From Parelaphostrongylus tenuis (taxonomy: Eukaryota; Nematoda; Chromadorea; Rhabditida; Metastrongylidae), in assembly GCA_019055375.1 (NCBI GenBank), contig JAHQIW010003779.1, forward strand, positions 1 through 64,000: 64,000 nucleotides of DNA. The letters are read 5' to 3'. A model generated the notes under the pieces. The model was not told the origin of the DNA. It saw nothing but the letters and a program-made list of their open reading frames with translations, and made no database searches. Below are positions 1 through 11,929 of this stretch, piece by piece; positions within the stretch are counted from its first letter, which is position 1, and each line of letters begins with the position of its first letter. Both the position numbers and the translations under genes were made by a program.

Positions 1-119
1 GAGCCGACGTAATACGATCAAACAACGGTGGGCCGTCGCACTGAATCTACGGCGACCATACACCCTCACCGTAGATTAGCCGCTAAACAACGAGTGGAAG
101 ATGTAAAACTCGATTTTAT

Positions 120-440
120 TATTTTATTTCTGATCCATTGCGAGGAAAAGATCTTTCCAGAAAATAAGCACAGCATTGAAATCGAAAAAACTTACGCTAT
201 CGAATGATTACTAACTGTCTAGAGGAAGAGTTCTATCCTGTGAGAAATATGCGAGTGTGTACACAAATGTTTTCCCTTAGCTGAAGCGTTATAATATGAC
301 GTTTCAAAACACGGCTATTTAGATCAGTAGCCAAAGATTTAGGCTTTCGAGTGATTGGTAAGAGTGCAACGAAAAATCTTTGTCGATGAAAAGGAATCGT
401 TTCTCCAAGTGTCGCCGTCTAACAAAAAAGAACCGAACCT
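120..440. repeat. R1 repeat fragments
   Basis: Two pieces of the dispersed repeat called R1 here, recognised by the words 'aaaataagcacag', 'gattactaa...gtctag' and 'gtcgccgtctaac', which recur at 26-30 kb and 48-51.6 kb. The short open frame at 380-580 lies inside the repeat and is not a gene. Confidence 0.55.
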
Positions 441-965
441 ATTTATCACGTTTACTTTTGCAGGGCAATGAAAGTATACGACTGAGTGGATTGAGAATCA
501 ACATGACCATTGTTGACTGTATGGAGAGTCATATCGCCGAAACATTAGCCAGTGTATTACTGTATTGTGCACCGCATTAGATTGTATTCAATAAATTGTA
601 CTAATAAGAACCTTGCTCATGCTCATTAAAGGAAATCCCTGAGTCATTGTCTCTATGCCGAGATTAACAGACAATCGGTTCTACAAACAAGATTACTGCC
701 ATCCACTACGCTACACGTTCACTAATTTAAGTCTTCTCATAAGCTTGCACTAGAGCGAAAAGCACTAAATATTCTCACTAGAAGTAATTAAAATGGCTTA
801 GTAACACTATTCAGAGCCTTGTGATCATTTTTGAGCCACGCACGTCAATGGTCTGTCAATGAGGGCTGACTTATAGAGCCCGATACGCGTGTTTCAATCT
901 TGCGATCTCGTCAGTAGGGCAGTTACCCTTTCTCGTCTTTTGCTAATCTCTGTGGGAGCTCCAGT
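441..965. other. Unassigned non-coding stretch
   Basis: No convincing exon, RNA gene or repeat seen. Reading frames are short and lack splice context. Confidence 0.4.
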
Positions 966-1079
966 TCCCACACTAATAAATTTATTGTCCATTACTCTGG
1001 TGCTAAAACTCATCAAAAAACTCAATATTAACAACTATTAAAAGCGCTGGTTTATACTAACAAAATACCGAAATGACTA

Positions 1080-1280
1080 ATGAACAACTTGGAACGATAT
1101 TTTCTCCATTCGTTTCTCAATGAAAGAACAATGAAGAACTTTCCAAACGGAAGGAACTGCTTCAAACCCTTCTATACGTTCCGTAATCTTATTATTAGCA
1201 AATCAGAAGATGTTCATTTGCTCAATCGTGCGTACCTTCGTGAAGAAGCTAGAAGGAAGGTAATGTTACACATGACATGA
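1080..1280 (+). other. Duplicated conserved reading frame, left copy
   Basis: A 66-codon frame (contains NGRNCFKPFYTFRN and EDVHLLNRAYLREEARRK) with a close match in inverted orientation at 11,595-11,816. Most differences between the copies leave the frame open, and the composition looks like a coding exon rather than chance sequence. I do not recognise the family. It may be a gene-fragment exon or part of a transposable element. No flanking exon was identified. Confidence 0.35.
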
Positions 1281-1329
1281 TCTCGTTTATTTTCTGCCTG
1301 ATTTCTTTATATGCGTACAATTTTAGAGG

Positions 1330-1760
1330 GTCGTCATATAGGATATTTTTTATTTGAACTCTTCTTCGGTAATGTGATGTTTTAAATACATATATGTAGA
1401 GTGATGTGCAAAATTTTCGCGTCAGGCAGGACTTGAATCCGCACCTCACTCTTTCCACGAGCGCGTGCTCTAACCGTCTCACTACTGACGCCCATTTTTC
1501 AAAGATCTCATTGGATTTTTAATACTTAATATCTGTCAGCGTGACTAAGTTCAATGTTGAGACTGACTGCACGAACCAGGCCGTTGACGGTTGGCGGCTG
1601 ACAGATAAATGCGTTGTAGCGTAGAAAGAGTAGTGTGCAAAATGGGCTTCAGTAGTGTAACGGGTAGAGAACGCGCTCCCGGAAAGAGTGAGGTGCGGGT
1701 TCTAGTCCCGCCTGATGCGAAAGTTTTACAAATTTTGTTACATAATTCTATGTCATTGAA
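1330..1760. mobile_element. P element: outward-facing tRNA-like pair
   Basis: Minus-strand tRNA-like module at about 1,417-1,493 and plus-strand module at about 1,645-1,722, both with B-box-like 'ggttctagtcc' or 'ggattcaagtcc' sequence and GGCGTCAG/TGACGC-type acceptor ends. The shared centre (1,535-1,625) contains 'atctgtcagcgtgac' and 'ggctgacagata'. The outer ends read inward as 'gatgtgcaaaattttcgc', typical of this family. Confidence 0.65.
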
Positions 1761-2565
1761 TAGTCTAACACTCAAATCACGAGATGACCTTTGTAGGCGT
1801 CATACAACGCAGGCCAAATGATCACAGTGACCTTTAATACCATTTGCTTCGCTCGAATCAATCACTACAATAAAACCATCACAATTAGCTAGTGGTTTTC
1901 TTCTGTTCTTTCACCACAATTGAGTTAAATCTCTAGAGTCCATGCTATACATCTCGGCGAATTTATCATTTCGAGGCCTATATACTGAACCATTCCCTCC
2001 AGCGCGACACGATGGTGTTACCCAAGGAACTATTTGTGTTTGAAGCTCTCAGTAATTCATGGAATATCTCGAAAACTTAAATTCTAAACGTTTCTCCAAC
2101 GATTCTGGACCCTCAACATGTTTCACTGCGCAGGGATACATCATAAAAGTTGTAAATGCGACTAGCACGACATGCTAGAATTTCAGGTAGATTCATCAAG
2201 TATTCGTCTCGTGCACTTCAGTAATGGGAAATTGTCAATTCTCAAACGAACTTCGTGGTCTCAATAACTCCTCCACTGGTTCACCATATATGCTTGAGTT
2301 TTCCATATAATTCGTGGTTTTCTCAACAAATTGTTTATTTTACCAACTATTCACTTCAATTTGTTACATAGAGCTCATCAACATGTTTCTAGTATTCGAA
2401 AAATGCCCATGTGGATTCTCAACGTAACTATAAAAGTGCTTCATTTCCACTTTCTGGTAGAATGGACAATTGGAAATTATTTTGGCTTGCAAATCTAATC
2501 TCATTGGGTATATTATGTCGTTGTCACGAGAAGTAAGAATACTTTAGTTTACAAAATCGCAGCTC

Positions 2566-3000
2566 CAGAAAAAACAAAGCTTTGAGGCATCAAAATTCCC
2601 TGATTATGCAAAGTCACAGTATTGGATAATCATTGAGGTGGACGGTTAAGGATGAGGGACGTAACAACATAGTTTTCACGTGCGACAGTGTGGACAAGAT
2701 AGAGCGCCAACATTTCCATACGTGACAGTCAAGCCGAGCAAAGCTACGCCATTCGTTGGCGAAGCCCTTCACTCATCGCTTCTGCCGAAATTAACACCAT
2801 TTCTGAGAAGTGCCTCTTGATCTGATGGATGCAGAACTCTGGGTGGCTTGATTCCGACCAGTAATTTGAAAACTTAGAACAACCAAGGTGTAAATGTCTT
2901 TACACCTTTGTCCTCTACAGGTCCAGTCCGTACTACGACACACGGAACTAGATCTAGAATGCAAGCTTCCACATAGTACTCGGTAGTGTCGTCGGGTTTA
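2566..3000. other. Unassigned intergenic stretch
   Basis: No supported gene, RNA or known repeat. It follows the end of the IR1 left arm. Confidence 0.4.
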
Positions 3001-3009
3001 CCTAATTAT

Positions 3010-3275
3010 GTTATGGTGATGACACACAACATTACATCTACACTGCAAACTTCCACATAGCTCTCAATAGTAACGCTTGGTTTGTTTATCTCTCGCACAA
3101 ACTGATGCTGTCTGTTTATGGTGTTGTTCCTAGTAATTCTAGGAGCATCTAGGTCCCATCGTTCAGCGAACAAACTACATGTTTTTGCTCTAGAGATAAA
3201 TAAATCCGATAAGGCTACTAAGAACTGCGGAACTACGTGGAAGCTTTAGTTCTAAATGTAATGCTGTGTATCGTA
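3010..3275. repeat. Small imperfect foldback
   Basis: Around 3,010-3,110 the word order (cacaacattacat, cttccacatag, tttatctctcg) reappears as reverse complement at 3,180-3,275 (tagagataaataaa, acgtggaagctt, taatgctgtgt). A similar direct copy starts near 2,960. It is probably a decayed MITE; no coding capacity. Confidence 0.45.
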
Positions 3276-3989
3276 GTTGGGATTGGGTCTGTGAAAGTCA
3301 AAGGGTTAATGGGGTTGTTTAGATGCTACTCAAGAAATTATAATCTTCTCCGTTGAACGGCGACAAACGATGAAATCGAGATCTTTTCCCGCTTCGAAGG
3401 AAAGTGTAAGCAAAACGTTATGACTAAGATACTACAAGTTTCCTCTACACTACCATTTGCTTTTCGTACTTCCAACGAAGCAATAGTAAAAACGCATGGC
3501 CAATGTGAAACATAATTCTACTTTGAATGCTACTGCGTTACATAAAGGTCTTTTTCAAAAAGCTAGCACGTATACCAGTAGCCAGAGATTCAAGCTTTCT
3601 AGTGATTTTTAGCACTATCATGAAAAGTTCTTGACCAGCGAAAGAGGTTGTTTCTTCATCTGCCTCCATATAACATAATAGAATTGAATTCTATATTTTT
3701 ACTGTGTTTAGAGGTGGCCTAATGTTACTAGTATGCATATGAGAATTTCAGTGATATGCAATATTCCGCATTAGGCAGAAGTTGAACCCGCGCGTTCCAC
3801 CCATACTGTGGTCGCGTGATACCAGTATACCGATGCCCACTGCTTTGCTACCACTCTTCGATATAAACCATGGTAGCTATCGACAGCCAAACTCTTATGG
3901 GTTTGGTGTGGTAAGCACACAAATAATAAAGAACCATGCTTTTGACGTGATGAAGCTGAAGATGCGTCATATATTGTCTTCATTTGTCA

Positions 3990-4207
3990 TCGTTTGAGAC
4001 GATTAAGCACATATCAGTTATTAATGACTTGCAGTGGCCTACCGATGTATTACTCAATGCTGCTGTCTTCCAAGACAAGTCAGGTAGCAGTTCACTAGCG
4101 CCTAAAGGAGAGAAGGTTTTGTGGGCCTTGAGCGCGTTATCGAACTATCGATCATCGATTGATCGGTCATATGTGTTGCGGAACACCCTCTAATCAATGA
4201 ACCACAT
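3990..4207 (-). mobile_element. S2 tRNA-derived SINE
   Basis: Minus-strand copy of the S2 family. The tRNA-like head is at about 4,130-4,205 and the body contains 'caagacaagtc' and 'cagtggcctaccgatgtatt'. The same insertion is present in the IR2 right arm (about 48,150-48,260, opposite strand), so it predates the duplication. Confidence 0.6.
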
Positions 4208-4219
4208 ACTATATTGGTA

Positions 4220-4865
4220 TCACCTGTCATCTGTCGTCCCGTTGATCGTCGAGTGACTCGAGCGGGTACCAGCAACACCTCCATTTTTCCCTGTCGCGTG
4301 CAAGAGTAGCCCAGTGGGTCCTCCTCGCTCTAGGGATTCGCTGAGCATCATATCTTTCTTCTATCGCTTTCGTGAACAGATCGGACCAACGGGTCAGTGG
4401 TCTTCCTTTAGAGCGCGTGACGTCCCGAGGAATCCAGTCGGTAACGGCTCTCGTCCATCGGTTGTCGTAGAAGCGCATCACGTGTCCGGCCCACCTTATT
4501 TTCGATATCCTGGCGTGTAGAACGGCGTCTCTGATTTTCGATCGTTGACGTAGGTCGGAACTTCGGATCCTTTCTCTCATTTGCGAGATACGGGATACTC
4601 GTAGCATCGACCTTTCGACTGCGCGTTCGATAACGGCAAGTGATCTTTCATCCTGCTTACCTAGCGACCAGATTTCTGCTGCATACGTTAGGGCAGGGAT
4701 AATTGTCGAGTCGAGAAGGTGGGCACGGAGTCGTATGTTCTTTGTCCTCTTCACTACATCTTCATTGGACTTGAACGTTCCCCATGCCGCTTGTTTTATC
4801 CTGCTCAGCTCTGGTGCTAGGTCGTTCATCATGTTGATTTCACGACCTAGATAGACGTAACTGAC
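4220..4865 (-). mobile_element. 5'-truncated RTE-type non-LTR retrotransposon
   Basis: The minus frame 4,227-4,832 (201 aa) reads as the C-terminal end of a non-LTR reverse-transcriptase polyprotein. It has YVYLGREIN-type sequence just upstream of its first Met, then the typical tail with RLRAHLLDSTIIPALTYA, RISKIRWAGHVMR and GRPLTRWSDLF. The endonuclease and polymerase domains are absent, as in 5'-truncated insertions. It is flanked by a 12-bp near-direct repeat (actatattggta at 4,208-4,219; actataatggta at 4,866-4,877). The IR2 right arm has an empty site here, so the insertion postdates the duplication. The reading frame is still open, suggesting it is young. Confidence 0.85.
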
Positions 4866-5156
4866 ACTATAATGGTATGCACATATCTTAATTAACCCAA
4901 TTTTCGCAGACGGCTGTTGGATATGTGAAATTTGTGCATATAATGATCTGTAAAACCACTTTTGAGACGGAACATGATACCACTATTGAAAAGCACTAAG
5001 AACAAAGAATCTGTTCAAATTATACATATGCAGTAGCTGTCAGTGTAACTACCTCCAATGCCAATGTGTGCTTAATTGTTCAGACTCGCTAAAGGTCTGT
5101 TGCCGACCGCTCTGATAGTTTATTTCGAATAAAAAATAGTAGCAAGGCCTCGTATC

Positions 5157-5235
5157 GGTGGTGTAGTGGTATCAGGTGCTCGTAGTATGGGTCAAACGCG
5201 TGTTCAACTTCTGCCTGAAGTCGAATGTTTTGCAT
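5157..5235 (+). mobile_element. tRNA-like module of the P family
   Basis: Contains 'ggtggtgtagtggtatcag' (A-box-like) and 'gtgttcaacttctgcctgaa' (B-box-like), followed by the family tail 'gaatgttttgcataccactc'. It lies just upstream of the NDUFS2 exon copy and has a counterpart at 47,650-47,745. Confidence 0.6.
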
Positions 5236-5304
5236 ACCACTCAACATACCTAAGTATATAATATTGTGAGTTACACACTGAAACAATTCTTGAACATTTT
5301 CAAT

Positions 5305-6835
5305 GTTTTATGCTTGAGAACGCAGGCGATGTGAGACGGTATGGATGAACGAACATTATGACGAGTTTGAGAGAAAAAATTGGATTGCCTAAATTCGATA
5401 AGCTTCTTAGCTCAGCTCCTGTGTAGGCAGACACTTAACAGGGTAAGAAACGGTATATGTAGGGTTTGTATTGAAGAATTTCTTATTCTGTAGACTATTT
5501 ACGATTTTAACATTATGACAGCGTTATGGCCCTACTTATTTTTACATCAGTAGCTGTTTTTTTCACGGAAAAAATGTGAAGCGTCGTTCCATTTCTATAT
5601 TCTTTAGATAAGTCATAACGTACATTCTAACATTCTAACTAAAGAATGGAATCAACCATTGTAAGACCAAATAAATTTCTGCCCATTTCTCCTTTTCGAG
5701 TGTTTCAGATCACTTTAGTTTTTCGGAAATGTGAAAACAATAGATCTTTAGCTTTTCTTTGCGGTGTGCTTTGACTTGTACTAGAATTGAAAGAAGAAGT
5801 TGTTTATTCCATTTCTTTATAATTATGTATAAAACTAATATCCCATAATTTCGTTTGAACTCGTAAATTGCATCCTTATATTTGGTTTTTTATGGAAGTT
5901 TAGGTCATAATGAAGGCAGTACCTCACATTGGGTTGCTGCATCGTGCCACCGAGAAGGTTATTGAGCACACGACGTATACTCAGGTGTATTCAGTAAATG
6001 GCATGTTATAGCAACATTATATTCAAAATTATTCATTTCCTAGTCGTCCAGTGGTTAGCTTATAGTTTGATCATATTCTAACCCTTACAAGGGCTATGGA
6101 TATCACCTCTATTCCGGTCTTATTTTATTGAGGATCCCCGGTAAGTGTGAAACGCGGGTTCAACTTGGTCATAGGGTAGAATTCTTGCGTACCGCTCAGT
6201 ATTCTGAGGTGTATATTAACAACATCACATCACCACTAGGAAGTAATGAGTATATAGAGGTACAGATTATACAAATCGAAAAGCTGTCAGCTCAGCTGTG
6301 TTCAGTACCGGTGTGTGATGCCTCCTCCAAATCCGTTACGTGTTGGCTGTTTACAGCTTCGATAGTTCATATCGATGCAATAGTGATAGCATAGCGGTGA
6401 CCCCGGTGGGCTAATGACAGCATATGCACCTGGGAAGGTTGAAAGGCCGTTATGTATCAAGTTTTTGTGTACCACGCAATATTCGTAGATGTATATTTAA
6501 TTTATTAGTTTATAATGTATTAATACAATACATCAAGGCACTACCATATTTCGATCGTCTTGAATATCTGTTAGTGATGTGCAGTGAGCTGGCTTTTCTC
6601 TTACTGTCGAAAAACTTTTAGGTATTCACATTCCGCCACATGCCAAAGATATTCGAAGTGAGTGTGCTCTATCTAACAGTAATTGTTTTTTCTGAACATG
6701 TCTATGTTAAACTTTTGATTAGCGTTGATGGCTGGAATAACGAGAATCCAAAACCATGTAATGGGCAATACTACTCACGCCCTGGACATTGAAGCTACGA
6801 CGCCATTTTTTTGGATGTTTGAAGGTGAAGTGATG
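5305..6835 (+). pseudogene. NDUFS2 (complex I 49 kDa) 5'-half pseudogene
   Basis: Degenerate copy of the first exons of the minus-strand NDUFS2 gene at 43,971-47,567. About 5,318-5,430 matches the exon encoding [19 protein letters not shown] but has lost one base (agacggtatgg against ggacgagtgtgg), shifting the frame, and has further stops. Near 5,758-5,805 only the end of the NFGPQHP exon remains. 5,912-5,985 keeps [14 protein letters not shown]. 6,540-6,660 matches [14 protein letters not shown] with stops, and 6,735-6,827 matches [17 protein letters not shown], where the T run has the in-frame seven bases. No exon beyond this is present. Promoter and start codon are not visible. Non-functional by frameshift and truncation. 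Confidence 0.85.
6040..6530. mobile_element. Repeat inside the NDUFS2 intron copy
   Basis: Intron insertion shared with 46,215-46,770. It starts with a tRNA-like 'gaaacgcgggttcaacttgg' module and ends with a second, decayed inverted module near 6,400-6,490 ('gtaccacgcaatattcgtag'). The open frame at 6,128-6,394 is part of this repeat and is not a gene. Confidence 0.55.
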
Positions 6836-6850
6836 TAAACAGTCCAGTCC

Positions 6851-8380
6851 AAACAGTGTTGTCATACAAACAATTAAGGCATCCTGCGTGCGGTGTGCTG
6901 AGACTGGAATATTGTTGCTGGTTTAACTGTTTCCTTCTTTTAGTTGTTGCGAGCTCGCCTGGGGCTTTCTCAGGGTCGTCACCACATTGAAGTTGTCGCT
7001 GGTTTTTTTGGATCAGAAGGAGCTTATCACCTTTCGACTAGTAGCTACCAAGGCGGCGGTCATTCCTCTTACGATTCAAGCGTAGCATAGTTTTTCGAGA
7101 GCCAACATCGAGATCCTTCTCAGCTTGAGTGGCCTCAATGGCGTGGGGTAGTGAAATTTCCGCTGATTTCGAAGTAAAACACCCAGGAACACCTCTCAGC
7201 CACGATAAGAAGGCAAACAATTTGGGAGGGTAGCACACAAAACACTGCTAGTGAAGAGGTTAAACACCGACTTATGACGGGAAAATGAACAGCATTGATT
7301 GTGCTTGGATATTATTTATTTTACAAAAACTATTTTATTGGTAAAACGAAAAATTTCTATGTATCAGTCTCGGTGATTAACCCGTTGGGAACCGGAAGGT
7401 ACATATCCCTTTGTTGGCAACGCCATTTTCTGCTGGCGAGCGGTTCGGACAGCTACGATGAAAGGCCGCCGCCATGTGCTCTAATGCTATTGAGGTAGTT
7501 TTCCCATGGAATGTATACTTTTTCCGTCAATGAATAAGTTTTGTGTGTCAGTAAATGGCAAATATGATAGAACAGATTTTGATAAAGTTTTTTTTATTAT
7601 CAAAAGTAACGTAACTGGTCTATTCATAATGCAGACTTTCAAAATGAAAAACGGAATAAATATGAAAAGGCCAAATTTATAACCTTTATCGAACATTTTC
7701 ATGATATTTCATTCATACTTTCCCGCAAATCAGTCGAATTTATCTTCTGTTTCTTTCAGTTTTTACATAGTCTGTCGCATTGAATTCATCAAACTGGCTG
7801 AAAAATGAAAAACAATGAATAGCCGTCAAAAATAGTGCTGCTTATTTCATATCATCCCACTTCATCGATAATTCTCAATACTTTTTTAGTGCACTTCAGA
7901 TTCCCATATCTGATCAGTGCGTAGTTTTGTACGAATTCTTTATTTATAGCCATGGCATGCGAAGAAAAGATGGAAGCACGCGATTTTTTTTCGTTAACTC
8001 CACCGTGTTTGAGCCCTGTGGTGATGACGTACTTTTCACTTTTGCTGAACGTTTCGAAGAACATTCGATAATCAAAATCAATTGAATTTGAACGATGAAT
8101 TTTGTTCCTCAAAAGGCCTGTTTTTCACGCTGTGCTAGGTAAAATCAGATTTTGTTTCACATTCAAGCCTTTCTCGCGAGATAACTTTTCTTTCATGAGC
8201 ATTAAATAATTGTTGGTGGGGCAAATCCTAGCAATCTCAACGGTGCACCTGGTTTTGGATAGAACTTCTTAGAGCGCTGTAACAGTCAAAAGAACCTAAG
8301 GTTTTGCAAATGCGGATTTATTTCGACTCAAGCTTTTCCCGTGCAGAAGAGTTTTTCCGCTAGACATTTAATGATCATTG
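6851..8380. other. Unassigned intergenic stretch
   Basis: No gene recognised. The minus frame 7,852-8,112 (86 aa, starting MRNKIHRSNSIDFDYR) is the longest and has protein-like composition, but there is no family match I can name and no splice context. Nothing else is supported. Confidence 0.3.
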
Positions 8381-8384
8381 GATT

Positions 8385-8640
8385 TCTTCTGTCAGCATAA
8401 CTGAGTTCATTGCCGTTTCATATTAACCAGGCCAAATCGTTAACTGCTGGCTGCTGACATGTCGACATGTTGTATCACTAAAATAATGATAACAGAACAG
8501 TAATCTCGACAGTGCGGTGACTAGCGCACGTTATCAGAATATGTGAAACACGGATTCAAATCTTGTCCGTGATTCAGAGTTTTGCATATCCCTCAACATC
8601 GGATGTTTGTAACATCATTATACAATTGCTAAAAGTGGTT
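8385..8640 (+). mobile_element. P-family half element
   Basis: Centre sequence (ctgtcagcataactgag ... ggctgctgacat) at 8,392-8,462, then a plus tRNA-like module (about 8,512-8,575, 'ggattcaaatcttgtcc') and the tail 'gttttgcatatccctcaac ... gtaacatcattata'. The minus module expected to the left is not evident, so this is a single-sided or truncated copy. Confidence 0.5.
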
Positions 8641-8642
8641 AT

Positions 8643-8885
8643 TACGTCGTTCTGTAAGTTTTGGAACTAGATGAATAAACACCAAATTTCCTAATTGGAG
8701 TAATTGGAACTGATTAATTTTGGTAGCGCTAAATTGCGCATTTTTTGCGAACGTTTAAGTATAAGAGTTGTCTGTACTTGCTTTAATATGGAGCTGTCAT
8801 GGGAACGAATTCGCTTGCTACTCATGCGAGAATGGCGCGTATGGAAAATGCTAGCGAAATGGCGTGTAAAAATATGAAACTTCCT
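8643..8885 (+). mobile_element. Truncated mariner-derived MITE
   Basis: Starts after a TA with 'cgtcgttctgtaagttttgg', matching the terminal repeats at 34,911 and 41,137. It then keeps the transposase start region (MELSWEQIRLLL) before the match is lost near 8,885. The right terminus is missing. Confidence 0.6.
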
Positions 8886-10089
8886 GTAGACGGCCCGAGC
8901 GCGACTAATTCTTCACTTTGTCTCCTTCGCTCGTCTTGACAGCTGATCGAACCAGCAGACTTATTCCCAGTGGCGGACATGACCAGCCACTCGGCATTTC
9001 AGACTAATTGCCTTTGCAGGCGGCGGCAGAGAGGAGCTAGCGCCGTGACCTTGTACTCAAAGTGTCGATAAAGGTCTCATCCAGCTTTAAATCACATTGT
9101 TGTAAGCTATTGATTACTTTCGCTACATATTTATTTTTGCTAGTTGGACATTAGTACTACACTCATTATAGAGATCACCATAGCAAGAGTAAGTTCTTCA
9201 GTCGCATGTTTCGCCAACGCGAAGATGTGGGGAGACTCAGTTAGCTAAGGGGGTTGTGTCGCCTTCATCTAATCGAACATGTTAATTCACAGTGATTGAG
9301 ACAGATTTGTGAACTAAAATATTCTTGCTTTTCATGACAACGACATCATATTTCCAATGAGGTCAGATTTGCACGCTACAATAATTTCCAAATTTCCATT
9401 CTACCAGAAAAAGGTAAATGAAGCACTTTCATAGTTACGTTGAGAATTCACATGGGCATTTATTGCATACTAGAAACATGTTGATGGGCTCTATTTAATG
9501 AATTGAAGTGAAGAGTCGGTAAAATAGACAATTTGTTGAGAAAACCATGAATCATAAGAAAAACTCATGCATATATGGTGAACGAGTGGAGGAGTTATTG
9601 AGATCACGAAGTTTGTTTGAGAATTGACAATTTCCCATTACTGGATTGTACGAGACGAATACCTCGTGAATCTATGTGAAATTTTAGTACGTCGTGCTGA
9701 TCTGTTGAGGATTCAGGATTGAGAAACGTTTAGAAATTGAGTTCTTGAGATCTTTCATGAATTACTGGGAGCTTCAAACACAAGTAATTCCTTCGGGTAA
9801 CACCATAGTGTCGTGCTGGAGGAAATGTTTCAGTATATAGGCCTTGAATTAATAAATTCGCCGAGAAGTATAGCATGGACTTTAGAGATTTAACTTAATA
9901 TTGGTGAAAAAACAGAAGAAAACCATTAGTTAAATGTGAAGGTTTTATTGTAGTGATTGATTCGAGCGAAGCAAGCAGTATTAATGATCACTGTGATTAT
10001 TTGTCCTGCGTCGTATGACTCCTACAAAGGTCATGCCCTGATTTAAGTGTTAGACTATTCAATGACATAGATTTACATAATAAAATTTT

Positions 10090-10470
10090 TTTTTATCAGG
10101 CGAAAAAATTTTCGCATCTGGCGGGACTAGAACCCGCACCTGACTCTCTCCAGGATCGCGTGCTCTACCCGTTACTCTACTGAAGCCAATTTTCCACACT
10201 ACTCCTTTGACGCTACAGCGCATTTATCTGTCAGCCTCCAACCATCAACGGCCTGGCCCGTGTAGTCAGCCTCGACATTGAACTCAGTCACGCCGACAGA
10301 TATTAGGTATCAAAAGTCAAATGAGGTCTTTGAAAAATGGGCGTCAGTAGTGAGGCGGATAGAGCACGCGCTCCCGGAAAGAATGAGGTGCGGCTTCTAG
10401 TCCTGCCTTGCGCGAAAAATTTGCACATCACTCTAAATACATGTGTTTGTAACATCATACCACCGCTAGA
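10090..10470. mobile_element. P element: outward-facing tRNA-like pair
   Basis: Minus module about 10,105-10,190 and plus module about 10,338-10,412 around a centre holding 'tatctgtcagcc' and 'gccgacagata'. The right tail reads 'tttgcacatcactct' then 'gtaacatcataccac'. One of the clearest copies for defining the family. Confidence 0.7.
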
Positions 10471-11594
10471 ATCGGTTAAATAAAAAGAATCTCATTTAGT
10501 CATAAAATTTGCCATTCATTACTGACTTATGGAAATTTCTTGAGTCATAGAAAAGAGATTGCAACTGAAAAAATGCAAATGTAAGAAAAACATTTGATCA
10601 TTCGCGATATCTCATATGCAGCATGAGGACAAAGCTTCAAACCGTTCTCTTAATTCACAACCATTCAAAATTTAACAATCCATTACCAATAAATATTTTA
10701 TGAATACAAAAACGGCATCGTTGCCATGGAATAGCTATCAACATGACCACGAGGATGCTGGTGTGAGTGTTAAAGCGAATTGCTTAACACTCCTGTTCTC
10801 AAGCTTCTTTTGAGAGTCTTCTCCATAAGATGACTGTTGTTGTCAAAGCTATTGCCTTTCGCTCTGAGATAGAGTGTGTTAGTTGCTCAGTGGAGAATGC
10901 TGAGTTTCGAGTTAGTCCTAAACACACAATTATTACTGACTCGAAGCAGAATGTTCGACTTGTACCTAAGCCCGGAATCACTTCACGTTTGGGTTATAAC
11001 TGTTTATAGCAATAATAACAATACAAATAACAGTCTGACGATATGTAGTTGAATGAATAAGTATGAATGAAGTTAGATGAATAATGGGAACTCTGCAACA
11101 TTGGAGCTATGCAACTACCAAACTACGAAGCAAATTGAGACAAATGGAATGCCATCGGAGGCGTGCCATTTGACAGTCGCTCGAAAGTTCTTCTGTCTGT
11201 CCGTTGTCTGAAAACCTTTCGAAGCGCTAGCTGCAAGCCAAAATACTGTCCACCTGCCAACCCTAGTCGCTAACCGTCGCAATGACTCATTGCCTGACTT
11301 TTTTGATTATCTACAATTAGAATATTAATTATTTGATGATATGCGGTAGAATAAGCGTGGAAGAGAAAATAAAGTAGCAGTTATTAGGGGAATAACTGCT
11401 ATATAGAGCCCATCGTGCAGCCTTCTATGGATCCTCTTCGAACCACGATCCTTAGTAGATTGCGAAAAACTTGTATATCCCTATCCAAAAAATTTTTTCT
11501 GGTATGTGAGCGTTTATCTTCCCATGCCTTTAACCCTAACAATGAACAAAAAACAACAATGATGACCCTCCAAAATTGTACGCACATAAGGAAA

Positions 11595-11816
11595 TCAAAC
11601 AGAAAATAAACAAGATCGTGTCATGTGTAACTTTATCTTTCTTCTAGCTTCTTCACGAAGGTACGCACGATTGAGCAAATGAACATCTTCTGGTTTGCTA
11701 ATAATAGGATTACGGAACGTATAGAAGGGTTTAAAGCAGTTCCTTCCGTTTGGAAAGTTCTTCATTGTTCTTTCATTGAGATTCGAATGGAGAAAATATT
11801 GTTCCCAGTTGTTCAT
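11595..11816 (-). other. Duplicated conserved reading frame, right copy
   Basis: A 73-codon minus frame closely matching 1,080-1,280 (about 93 percent DNA identity by eye). It differs by a short in-frame deletion near RRKIKLHMT and a few substitutions. Unidentified. Retention of the frame in both copies suggests it derives from a coding exon. Confidence 0.35.
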
Positions 11817-11929
11817 TAGTCATTTCGGTATTTCGATATTGTAAACCAGCGCATTTAATAGATGTTCGTATTGAATTTTCTGATGAGTTTTAGCACCAGA
11901 GTAATGGACAATAAATTTATCAACTAGAA

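Larger units (their letters stand above)
970..2565 (+). repeat. IR1 left arm (inverted duplication)
   Basis: Matches the reverse complement of about 9,295-11,925. Anchors are 'gtccattactctggtgc' near 980 and 11,900, the frame at 1,080-1,280 against 11,816-11,595, 'cgctcgaatcaatcactac' near 1,850 and 9,960, and 'gtcgttgtca' near 2,518 and 9,345. The right arm carries about 1.1 kb of extra DNA (roughly 10.48-11.60 kb). A spacer of about 6.7 kb separates the arms. Identity is around 85-93 percent by eye. Confidence 0.8.
3330..6850 (+). repeat. IR2 left arm (inverted duplication)
   Basis: Matches the reverse complement of about 45,900-48,900. It covers an R1 piece, a tRNA-like module (3,770-3,860, minus), an S2 SINE, a second tRNA-like module and the 5' exons of NDUFS2. 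The arms differ by an RTE insertion on this side (4,220-4,865) and by a purine microsatellite and an extra palindrome on the other side. Homology stops just after the exon ending near 6,830. Confidence 0.85.
9295..11925 (-). repeat. IR1 right arm
   Basis: Reverse-complement partner of 970-2,565. It contains a P element (10,090-10,470) and the second copy of the unidentified conserved frame (11,595-11,816). About 10,480-11,600 has no counterpart in the left arm and shows no supported gene. Confidence 0.8.

Noticed and set aside
6128..6394. 88-aa frame conserved with 46,512-46,766
   Set aside because: The match is explained by a repeat insertion shared by both NDUFS2 intron copies; the frame is not kept by coding constraint (ends and length differ).
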